DNA of 64,000 nt, taken from NCBI RefSeq assembly GCF_036884655.1, contig NC_088339.1:29110501-29174500 (forward strand). Direction: 5' to 3'. The stretch's first letter is position 1. Each line of letters starts with the position of its first letter. The notes under the pieces were generated by a model. It worked only from the letters and a program-made list of their open reading frames with translations, made no database searches and had not been told where the DNA came from. Source of the stretch: Musa acuminata AAA Group. Lineage: Eukaryota; Streptophyta; Magnoliopsida; Zingiberales; Musaceae. Shown here in pieces: positions 50,681-61,025 of this stretch. A program made the position numbers and the translations under genes.

Positions 50681-53600
50681 AATATTTGAGGTTATACATT
50701 CCACGATCTTAAAGCTAGTTGAGCCCTCGCTGTGTTTTGAATGCGATAGTTAAGTTGTCACCATTAGATTTGGTGGTACGTCATTTGGTGCATGGTCGAA
50801 ATGTAAAGATGAGAAATGGTCCATCTGCCAGCCATTCAACTCCTTGGGATGGCGTCTTAACTTCACTTAGATCCCACAAAAAATATGTATATAACAGCAG
50901 ACATGCCTTCTACAAGTTTGCTAGCTAGAGATTCCTCTTCTGCTGACTATCTTTGTCATTGCTACAAACCCTAGCTATATATCTGCCCTACAAATGCCTC
51001 GGTGTGTGATTGGTTCAGGTTTTTCTTTGAAGCACAATGAAGAGGATTTGAATATCTTCCTGTTATCAAGTCAACGTCTTTCTTGAGCTTTTGGCGATAA
51101 CCTAAGAATTATTACATTACTAAGATATATTATAGTCACTATCACGTGACATTCTGAGCTATTATAACCATGACAAATTTCTTATTCATTGATGTATATG
51201 TCGAAGCGACAGTATCACAAGGCAATGCTATATATATACATATATGAATATAACACACACCACACACAAACAAGAGATAAGAAGGTGGTCTCTTTCATGA
51301 AGGAATCAAGAGATTGCTACAACCCAGCTGTACTGTACATGTTCCTTTCAGAAAAGGAAACAAAAGCCGTCTAATAATACATATCACTTTACACGCCAAC
51401 TCTTGCATTAGCAAGCAAGCGTTCTAAATATGTATGAACTGTAGGAAACTCTTCTTCTTAGCTGTGTTATCTAAAGATGCACGCAAAGATAACCCATGTA
51501 CTCACTAGTCTCGTCAGCTTAGCGTTCTAATTAATAGTCTACACATGCTTTGCTTGGGATTAAAGGTGCAACTCGCGGGGTGTTCGACAGAATTCCTCTC
51601 ATCTAGTTTGCAGTAAGGCCATGCCAATCCGTGACCTATCCTTTACGCACTAATGGCACATGGATTTCGAAGCATGATGACTCCATGCTACCTTTATTAG
51701 TTGATTAAGAGATGAAGGTTTGAACAATTGGAACTGCTCGCAGAAGTTGACCTGTTTGGTGGCTTTTGAATTGGAAACATGCCTAATGATTGAAGATGAA
51801 GATAAAGTTTGGCTGGAGTTGCGACTCGGATCAGGTCATCTTAATTTCCATCTGCTGGAGTTGCACAACAAGCAGGTGCAGATTTGGGGCAGAGAGTTAG
51901 AGTAGGAAAGGGATTGGGATTATTCTGGAAATCTGCCAGTTCTATTTGTACATGTATTAATAGAGGCTGTTGTTAGTTATCTATGGAGTTTACTCTAAGA
52001 TGCACTTGATACAGGTGGATTACCAAGTACACCTCCTTCATTTGAGGAAGCACAGCTAAGCAATGAGTCACTTCAAGGAGGTGAGTGCTATTTGTCTTCA
52101 TCGAGTGAAGGTGAATCTCCAGCTTAGAGTAATTAGACTTGAACGGCAGGTAAAGAAGCAGCAATACTTCCACATGCACTGAAGGAAAAGCAAGATGAGA
52201 AAGAAGCACATGCAGGTAAAGCAACAATTCATTACACCGAAATAGGTCATCGACCAATCGGCAAGTTGGTTGATTCTGTCTATGGTGCATTAGATGCAGA
52301 TGCAGCAACAAGCTTAACCTCGACAACAATGGAAGATAAGGAGTTGGATGAACCGGCTACAGGTGGTGGGTGCAAACATTTCACTTCGTCTTCAGGAGTT
52401 AAAACATATCTACGGTGGTACAGAATAAGCCTGTAAAGTTATTTCTGCAGGCAATCAAACAGTGGCACTGCAACTTCAGCATGAAGACAAGCATGGTGGT
52501 GGTGACTCAAATAAAGGTTAGTGTAATCCCTTTGCTGTAAATTGAGCATAATTTATACACATCTGTATCATGTTATGTCAGTAAAACCTATACTAACGTC
52601 TACACAGATTGGACAGTGATAAAATTGCCTCCTGTTCCGAAGGAAAAGCAGAGAGAAGAAGAGACAACAGCTGGTTTGTGCTCTGTGATGGCTGGCAATA
52701 TTAAGAGAATCACCAATATAAAATCGTCTGTTGTGTGATGCTGCTAATATTAATTTAAACTATCAATCATGACTCTTGAGTGTTTCTTGTTGGTAAATCT
52801 TCTGATCAAGGAGTGGCATCACGGTTTCCTCTGTTCTAATGCAGAGAGATTGATCAAGGAGAGCAGAGTGGTGTGTGATTTCACGGCACCAAGATCAGAT
52901 ATCTGCTCGATGGATGGCGATGTTAGAGTTCTTGGCAGATCATCCATCATCATGTTGGCTTCGCCACCTACGGATCGATCTCCGACAGAGAACACGACAT
53001 GGAAGATCAGACCGTATCCGAGGAAGTGGGAATCGACCATGGAACTTATCAAGGAGCTCACCGTGACAGTAGCAGCTGAGCCTGAGAAGGCCCCTCGCTG
53101 CATGATAAACCACGGCGTCCCCGCCGTGTTCTTCTCCACTGGTGGGTTCGTCGGCAACTACTTCCACGACTTCACCGATGTGATCATCCCCCTCTTCATG
53201 ATGGCTCGCCGATTCAACGGAGAGGTTCAGCTCGTCGTCACCGACTTCAACTACCAGTTCATGGCTAAGTATCAGCAGATCCTGAGGCACCTCTCCCACT
53301 ACCCGGCCATCAACTTGGACGCAGACGATCGAGTTCATTGCTTCCCCCATGCACACGTGGGTCTACACAGCCACAGAGCGCTGGGCATCGATGCCTCGAA
53401 ATCTCCAAACGGGATCTCCATGAGCGACTTCAGAGACTTCCTGAGGAAGTCCTTCTCGCTCAAGAGAAAGTACAGCGAGGGGATCGACCTGCAGTCGAGG
53501 AGGAAACCAAGGTTGCTGCTAATTCTTCGGAGAGGATCGCGGTCCTTCGTCAACGAAAGGCAGGTGATGAGGATGGTGAAAGGGCTCGGGTTCAAGCTGA

Positions 53601-54022
53601 TCACGGCCGGGCCTGAGGAGACGAAGAACATCTCCCGCTTCGCGCAGATGGTGAACTCGGTGGATGTGTTGATGGGGATCCACGGGGCTGGGCTCACGAA
53701 CATGGTCTTCCTTCCTTCGAATGCGACACTGGTTCAGATCATTCCTTGCTGTGATCTGGCGAAAGGGTGCAGATACATCTTCGCGGAGCCAGCTCCGGAC
53801 ATGGGAATAAGATACGTGGAGTACGAGATAAGAGTGGAGGAGAGCTCCCTGATCGAGAAGTACCCCAGGGATGATGTTTTGTTCAGGGACCCCCTTTCGA
53901 TTCAGAAGCAACTAGGATTCAATGCATTCTGGAACATATTTCTGAACCAGCAAAAGGTAAAGCTCGATGTGCGTAGGTTTAGAAGTATCTTATCAGGAGT
54001 ACTTCGGTCTATCAAACACTAG
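49927..54022 (+). CDS. GT61 family glycosyltransferase with repeated stem exons (7 exons)
   Basis: Exons 49927-50059, 52015-52080, 52150-52215, 52294-52362, 52451-52516, 52608-52673 and 52845-54022 all join at phase 1 and give 547 aa. Exon 1 encodes the anchor (AALFGCLLIMTVILVCLI). Five stem exons of 63-69 nt encode short polar segments: LPSTPPSFEEAQLSNESLQ, KEAAILPHALKEKQDEKEAH, SLTSTTMEDKELDEPAT, NQTVALQLQHEDKHGGGDS and WTVIKLPPVPKEKQREEETT. The last exon holds the GT61 domain: SDICSMDGDVRVLGRSS, WKIRPYPRKWES, NYFHDFTDVIIPLF, GIHGAGLTNMVFLP and EESSLIEKYPRDD. Golgi glycan decoration is expected. Stem exons were chosen by splice sites and phase, so some may be skipped. The 1.95-kb first intron carries TTC and GA microsatellites. 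Confidence 0.85.
50089..50127. repeat. (TTC)n microsatellite
   Basis: About 12 TTC units in the first intron of the GT61 gene, close to the exon-1 donor. Confidence 0.88.
50624..50679. repeat. (GA)n microsatellite
   Basis: About 28 uninterrupted GA units in the first intron of the GT61 gene. Confidence 0.92.
51112..52565 (+). repeat. Segment duplicated at 23.3-24.8 kb
   Basis: Direct-repeat partner of 23331-24800. It spans the end of intron 1 and stem exons 2 to 5 of the GT61 gene. In this copy exon frames and splice sites are intact. Confidence 0.85.
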
Positions 54023-55342
54023 ATTTAGAGAGATTGCATGAGAATCCTGCCTTTACCTGTGTTTCTTGTAGTAATTCATTGACTCCATTGGAAAAATGTA
54101 CTCACTCAGAATAAGCAAGTCCATGAATGAAGATTGCAGCAAAATGATTCTTGTTTACATTTTCAGTAATCAGCAGCTGAGCTGCTTCCAGTGAACCATC
54201 TTATAATGGAAGTGCATAACAATTTGCTGAGCTCTGAAGGATCTGACTAAATCGCTTGTATATCTTTGGGCAGGGATTGCAGCGACCAGGAAGAAAGCGA
54301 AGTTTGTGGAGGTCTTCGTTGGAGATGCAGGTGAGGCCTCGATCCATCAGGATGGAGATGATGGACATGGAAATGAAGATTCTCGATGGCTTTCTTCTCT
54401 TCTTCGTCGTCGTTTGGTTTTGGAATGTAGCGGGGAGGAGGTTTCGGTTCATTTGCTCGCGTGTGCTGTGATCTGCTGACCTGAGTTGGAATGTTGCATG
54501 AACTTTTGCAGGGGTTAATCTTTGATTGGCAGCTTTTATTCTTTTCCTATTTAATTCTCTTTTTATCAAAAAGATCTTTTTTTTTTTCTCTGCAAATCTG
54601 TAGATAATAAAATCATTCAATTTTTTTTCTGAACCGAAACAATGTAAATCAATAAACTAATAGAATGAAGCCATTTCGAGGGCCATTCCAATAGCATTCC
54701 ACTTGATTTCTCAAAGCCACCTGCATATTATGAACCATGAAATTTCTGGCTACAGGGAAAAGACCAGTATGATGTAAATCCTTAACAATGAGGGGTTGTT
54801 TAGGCAACATCATTTCAAGAATCCAACCGTCGATGTTAAACAGGAAACAACTTCAGGAAACTTTTATAACAAACAAATGAAGAACATCAAGGTGAAATGC
54901 ACATTTTGATACAGAGTTGAACCTTTGGATTTTTTTCCATCATATCTGGCACAAATTCCATCTTTCATATGAATGTGAAGTATCATGTTCAGCTGCTGAA
55001 TTCTTCCAGTGCTGAAATGTTCCGAACTTTTCCTCGCAACCTTTATAGAGGCAGAGAACGGTTTTATGTTGCGCATTCTGAAGTAACATTCCTCAAGAAG
55101 CTTCAATTATCATTGGCACTTCTTTTCTTTACAGGTATATTGGTGTCATATATTGCTTTCATTATGACACTTTCGACTGTGAAGTTTCACATAATTGGTC
55201 ACCAACTCTACAATTTGTTTGGTGCCGGTAGGCTCGGACGATATGTGGCTGAGACTGCATGTGAACGGAAGGACTTCATTTACATATTCTCTGCTTGAGA
55301 TGAAGAGGCAGATAATATTCGCCGAGTTGCCTGCAATGTTAT
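54023..55342. other. Convergent 3' regions, no gene seen
   Basis: This lies between the 3' ends of the GT61 gene (+) and the RING-CH gene (-). Frames at 54201-54620 and 54969-55298 have no recognised motif and may lie in UTRs. Confidence 0.45.
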
Positions 55343-57405
55343 TTAGCAAATTTGAGCTCTTTCTTGATTAAAAGAAAAATGAAAGAAAATTGCATGATTA
55401 GGTTCCAAAGCATATCGGTAGCCACAAAGGCGAACAAGTACCTGTCGGCGACGGGAGTGATGAAACGTTGTTAATGTTCCAGCAATAAAAAAGATGGGTA
55501 CAAGTATTCCAGCAGTCCTCAACACCAGCAGCTTTGTTTTAGATATGCAACATTTAAAAGTTATTCAGAGCTTCAGAAGCTAGCAATTACAGAAATACAT
55601 TTGGAAGTAGAGCTTTACTGAGAATAGAGTAAATGAGTACTGCTCAGCTCCACTGATTATGAGAGGAAGAGTATGGCGAAGAACCAAAAGAATCATGAAC
55701 TGGATAAAAGGAAGTATCGCTAATTAGATCAAAGTGCGTCTACAAAGCAAAAACATCGTCTTACAAATGAGAAAGGAACTCACGATTATGGTGACTGACC
55801 GACAACAAATTGCGCTTCTTAACCTTGAAACTAATTGGTCATAATAATTTGACTCGATGACACCAGATGGAACCACTGTTAGAATCTGGGGATCATGAAG
55901 GTCCTGACTGGATATATCCCAGCTTCCCCTGAGAGTGTGTCTAAAGTAAAGGATCTTTGAAAGAATGGCCTGATTTATTGCCTAGATAAGTTACACAACA
56001 AATGCGACCACACATAATGAAGATACCTGAAGTTCATCGGAGCTCTCCCATAATGAAACAACTTTGGCAGAGAGGTATATCCTGGCTTGAATTGCTGAAT
56101 ATAAATAGAGAAAGTTTAATATATGACAGTACAATCTGCTCCATAAAAGACTACATGGTTTCCACGCTACATCTACATCCACATGCATGTGTAGGTGAAC
56201 AACGAGCCTATGTTGGCCCACGCTACATCCACTGAGCTGTTCTCTTAACTTCAGTGTGCATGTTACTCAACTAATCAACATGGAAGAAGTAGCATGTTGA
56301 GATTAAAAGATAACTTTAGAAATTTGACAACAAACCTGGAGGCATATCTCACACATTGTGTTTCCTTTCTCATTGCACCACCGCTGAATGCATACCCGAT
56401 GAGCATACTGCAAGCAAAAAGAAGATATAATTCAATTATCCTATTATAAGATTTGATGATTTTTTGCTGGAGTAAATTACAACCTTGAAATGGCATCAGA
56501 AGCAGTGTTGTGGTGCTGAAAATGCAAACTAGGCTCCATTAAAAGTGATACTTTCCAAAGTTCACCTGAAGATACTGATCAAGTTGACTAATAATAAGTG
56601 TATCCTAATAAAAATGAATTGCTAGTGTCTTTGCTCAATGTAGCTCTATGTGTAGTACTCCTAGTTAAACTTGACAGTTAATTCAGTGATCATTTTGAGG
56701 GAACTCACGTAGCACATTTACATATTTGAAACCCAAATCTACATCAGAATTTGAAATGTACATTTACATATTCCATAAACTGGAATATGTTTATGGATGT
56801 CCATGGACGGGTAAATGATGCTGCTATTTTCAACACTAATTGTGCATCCTCTTCACTGCATCACACTATTTACTCGGCCGGATAAGATTACTCACAAGTT
56901 GGATGTCATTTTATTTCGGAAAGGAAAAGTGCATGTGAAGGAGGGAGAGAGCGCAAAGTTTCACAGATTGTGTTGTGAAAAGCAAGGTACAAAGCATCAG
57001 CCCTGTGATGATCTACCAGGAAGACGGATCTAAAAGATGTATCATGACAAGGAGACTCTACGGACTGGGTGCAATGAGAAGAGCATCTATTTGATTAGGA
57101 ATTAGTCTTGAAGAATGATCTTTAAGGCAAATTAGGAATTTGCAGTTCACCTTCAAGCTGCCACAGCATGAGCAAGGGATCTCCATGTTGGAATCATGGT
57201 CATCCTCTTGGCAGATTCTGCACTCCACCAGCTTCCCTGAGGGTGTCCGGTGCCCAACAGACGTGTTCGGGGTAGAATTACTGCCAAGGTCACCCGATGA
57301 GGCAGAATCGGTAGCTATTTGGGCTTGTTTCCCGTTTCCAATTGCAGCCTCAAGCGTCGACTCGGTGAGCAAATGGTCCACAAGCAGAGCAAGATGGTCG
57401 CCCAT
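55343..57405 (-). CDS. RING-CH (MARCH-type) membrane E3 ubiquitin ligase (6 exons)
   Basis: Minus-strand exons 57405-57151, 56407-56336, 56094-56027, 55928-55784, 55699-55619 and 55531-55343 join in frame to 269 aa. The RING-CH (C4HC3) starts [12 protein letters not shown], continues [25 protein letters not shown] and closes with CEICLQ. It is followed by the plant-typical [20 protein letters not shown] and [17 protein letters not shown]. Two membrane segments follow: [22 protein letters not shown] and [20 protein letters not shown]. Homologues ubiquitinate substrates at endomembranes. The last exon could instead end at cgacag|gta (about 55442), with a further exon not identified; reading through adds about 32 residues. 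The first 5' UTR exon may lie near 57800-58050. Confidence 0.87.
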
Positions 57406-59072
57406 TGTTCTGGAATCTAAAATGTGATGAGGATGAAGAAATACAATAACCATAGCTTCGCATATCGAAAGAAAGTTACCAAGGTTAAAAGGGACCTGTT
57501 TGAGGAAAGCGATCTGCTCTACCGTGAAGAATTAAGCTGCAAGAACGACAAAATGCCATTATCGAAGCAGATAAAGTACGCCGAGCTTAATCAAAACCTG
57601 ATAACAGCACTAAAAGCGTGTGATTTCATTAGCAAAATACGAAACCATAAGATCTACGCACAGGCAAACCATAAGCATGAGAAAGATGCCGCCTTTATCA
57701 ACATAGACGGCAGGAATTAAACCAAGCTTTCATAGCAATCACAAAAGCAAACACAGATAGGCCACTACAAAGAAGAAACCATATGGAAAGAATGGAGAAA
57801 GCAAGAACCTTGGCGAAATAGGAGCAAGCCGGAATGGCTAACGGCGAAAGGTGGCAGCTTTCCTGCGGCTTCCGAAGGCACTCGCTCTTCCCTCCCTCGA
57901 GAGAGAGAAATAGGCCAAGGAAAACCCGAGTAGGAGAAGGGAAGGAGGAGAAGGCTTAGAAGGTGGGATTTGGATGAAGAAAGAGAAACCTGAGAAGAGG
58001 AGGCAACAGAGGAAGAGGCAGGGGGGGTATTTGTGCTGGAAGCAAGAGATGGAGTGGGGTGAAGGTGTTCGTAAAGTACCCCAACCCGCAATTTCTAATT
58101 CAAAAAGTTCCCTTTCATGTCATGCATGCTTTGGGTATGCCAAAGATTCCAAACACTGTTGTAATTATCTACAACAGTGCAAAATTCTACGATGGATTTG
58201 ACACTTCAAATAAAGATTCAGTTAGTAAAAGTCATTCCTTGGTCGCATGATGTTTTTTAGGCTATCTAATTAGTCAAAATTAACCAAAGGTTTGTTAAGC
58301 AAAATGGTGTGTTAGGACAGGGGAGATCACCAAAGTCACAAACTGCGCCATTGCATGCATTATCGGTGGAAAGTTGGATGCGGTTGGGTTGCCTACTCTC
58401 ATCGTGGACTTGTGTGATGAAGAGTTCATTCTGCTGCGTTGTTGAGCTTCCTCTTGTCTGATGAGTTTGGCTGACATGCATCATTAAATTCGATTGGCTT
58501 AGCTCCAAGCTTCCATAGTTTGAGGACCACACTAAGCTTAGCTGCTCCATTCGAAAATATCTTCTGCATCTCATTACTCATTAACGCGTGCACACCTCTT
58601 TTATTTCCTACTTCTTGGAGCAAATCATTCACCATACTGATAAACTTAGATGCATCCCATTGTTGGGTTAGTACTCATTAAGTATTAGTTTTCTTAGTAT
58701 AACAACAATAAACAAGCAAAAGATATGTAGACGGCGCAGCACGTCTCCCTTTGGACTTTGAACGTTCCACCACCAATAAAAAGCAGCTTTCTTCTGCCCT
58801 GTTATCATGCAGCGTGCGCCACTGCAAGACACAGTCGTCTTCTTGTGCTTACGATCTTGGAATCTTGAAAGTACAGGAATTCCAATATCCATGTTTTACG
58901 ACAAGAAAGATGGTATACGCAGGCGTGCACCACACCGTCACAAACTACAAGCACACGGCAAGGGAACGCAATGAGATACGCAACATGGGCGTGACATATC
59001 CATTCCTCGTTTATCCTCTTACCCGGATCTGTTGCTTCAAAGGCGGAAGATTGCCACCTTTGATCACAAGCA
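57406..59072. other. 5' region of the RING-CH gene and intergenic DNA
   Basis: 57780-58050 is purine-rich on the plus strand and suits a minus-strand 5' UTR and promoter. No further coding signature was found. Confidence 0.45.
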
Positions 59073-59413
59073 ATGGCAGCCTCCTCTTCCTCGCTCGCTT
59101 CCTTGGCTTTGTCTTCGCTAAATTCTTCCCTTGAAAGACCCCACCTCCATGAGAAGAGGAGATCATCAATCGTGGTCGTTTCTGGTTGTAGTAAGGATAC
59201 CGACAACGTGGGCGAGAACATGATCGTGCTGCGGAAGAGGATATACGTGCTGAAGATGGCGGAGGAGAAGTACGAGGAGCCGTCGGGGTGGATGGAGTGG
59301 GAGAGGCGGTGGGGATGTTGCTGCTGAGCTGCAGGCCTTGCATGTGGTTGGCATGCATGGCGATGGTGGCGTTGAGCTTGCCCACGGTGGCGCTGCTGGT
59401 GGTGCTCTGTGCT
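59073..59413 (+). pseudogene. Small plastid-type protein gene, apparently frameshifted
   Basis: The frame from 59073 encodes a Ser-rich, transit-peptide-like start (MAASSSSLASLALSSLNSSL), then VLRKRIYVLKMAEEKYEEPS and GWMEWERRWG, and stops after 84 aa. A plant family of unknown function has the pattern R-I-x-x-L-K-M-x-E-x-x-Y-x-x-P-x-x-W-M-E-W-E-K, followed by a short variable part and a hydrophobic tail. The next frame here supplies such a tail (VGMLLLSCRPCMWLACMAMV, stop near 59413). The body and tail are out of frame and several residues between them are missing, which suggests a small deletion. The truncated 84-aa form could still be made. Confidence 0.5.
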
Positions 59414-59574
59414 TGAACAGACGACGGGATGGGATGTGCTGGTCACATAGCAGTTGAACATTCTAGAAGATTGATGGATCATCTAGAACTCTCTAGAACT
59501 ACATCCGGGCTTTGGATCGATCAAGTCCATGCAAATCATACGGCTCTCGTCGATATAAAGCCCACCCGTCGCTG

Positions 59575-59585
59575 CTATATATAAG
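59575..59585 (+). promoter_or_regulatory. TATA box upstream of the RACK1 pseudogene
   Basis: ctatatataag lies about 105 bases before the ATG at 59687, so promoter sequence was copied with the gene. Confidence 0.45.
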
Positions 59586-59686
59586 AGCCCTGAAGGTGCG
59601 CCACCAGAAATTTGATCGCCACCTCCCCTCCTGCCTCCTTCACCCATCACAGAGCTCCCGCCGACCGTTCTATCGGTATTATTCCG

Positions 59687-61025
59687 ATGGGACAAATTTC
59701 CGTTCTCCGCGACACGCTCGCGGGCCACACGGACATGGTGACGGCGATCGCCGTCTCCGCTTATTACTCCCCCATCGTCGTCTCCTCCTGCCGTGACAAG
59801 TCCGTCCTCATCTGAAAAATCAAGGACGACGGCACCGTCGTCCCCCACCGCCGACTCACGGGACATTCACATTTCGTCGAGGACGTGGTCCTCAACAGCG
59901 ATGGCCAGTTGGCCTTCTCAGCCTCTTGGGACGGCGACGTCCGCTTCCGGGATGTCGCCACCGGTTCCATCACCTCGCGCTTCGTGGGTCACACAAAGGA
60001 TGTCCTCTCGGTCACCATCTCCCCACGACAACCGCCAGATCGTCTCGAGGGGGCGCGACCGCACCATCAAGGTCTGGAATTCGCTCGGCGAGTGCAAGTG
60101 CACGATTGAGGGTGACGACGCCCACACCGAGTGGGTCAGCTGCGTCCGTTTCAGCCCGAACTTCCACAAACTGGTCCTCGTGTCCGGCTCCTGGGATCGG
60201 ACGGTCAAGGTGCGGAACTTCACCAACCGCAAGCTCATGTACACGCTGGTGGGCCACACCGGCTACGTCAACGCCGTGGCTGTCACCCCCGACGGCACAA
60301 TGTGCGCGAGCGGCGGCAAGGACACCCTCGTCCTACTATGGGAGCTAGCCATCGAGGCGAAGGTCCACGAGTTCAACGCCGGGTCCATCATCCACGCGAT
60401 TTGCTTCAGCCCCCGCTGGTACTGGCTGTGCGTCGCGTCGGAGAACGACATCCGTATCTGGGACCTCGCCGAGAAGACTCTGCTCCAGGTTCTCAAGCCG
60501 GAGACGGCCGTCGGCAGGAAAAAGGTCCTCGACTGGTACTTGGTATGTTTGCCCTTCTCCAAATTTAGCGATCAGCTGTTCGTTTACATGCATGAAGCAT
60601 TTGGTTCCTCCGATAAGCGATGCCTATAAAGACTTTTGTGCTGATTTATGCATGGAATTAACCGATTCTTGATCTTGCTGATGATATACAATAATGTACC
60701 AGCCTCTGTCTTCGTCATTCATTTAATGCGTTTGTGAATTGTGCTTTCAGCAAGTGTTACCGAATTCCAAACCAAAAGGTAGATCAAGAAAATATAAATT
60801 AGATTGCAGAATTGACCATCTGAACATTAAAAATCCAGTGATGGTAATTCATCTTGATCTACATACAAGTGTTCACTGTTACTGCATCTAATGGCTTTCT
60901 TTTTGTTGGCGCGATGCTGGCAGAGACCCTTCTGCACCAGCTTAACCTGGAGCGCTAATGGCCTCACGCTGTATTCTGGATACAAGGATGGCACAATCAG
61001 ACTTTGGGGATTTTCTCCTGCTTAG
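59687..61025 (+). pseudogene. RACK1-like: RACK1-like WD40 scaffold pseudogene
   Basis: Exons 59687-60542 and 60925-61025 encode a seven-bladed WD40 protein read as [90 protein letters not shown], and exon 2 [20 protein letters not shown]. This is the order of plant RACK1, a 40S-bound scaffold also linked to G-protein signalling. Two lesions break it: TGA at 59813-59815, where RACK1 has Trp (LIW), and a one-base shift near 60023-60030 before DNRQIV. The intron is kept, so it arose by DNA duplication, not retroposition. Coding similarity remains high outside the lesions, which suggests recent loss. Confidence 0.85.

Noticed and set aside
52819..53911. Minus-strand frames opposite the third GT61 catalytic exon
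   Set aside because: Shadows of a GC-rich coding exon; no motif of their own.
60131..60568. 145-aa alternative plus-strand frame within the RACK1 locus
   Set aside because: Out-of-frame reading of the WD40 exon.
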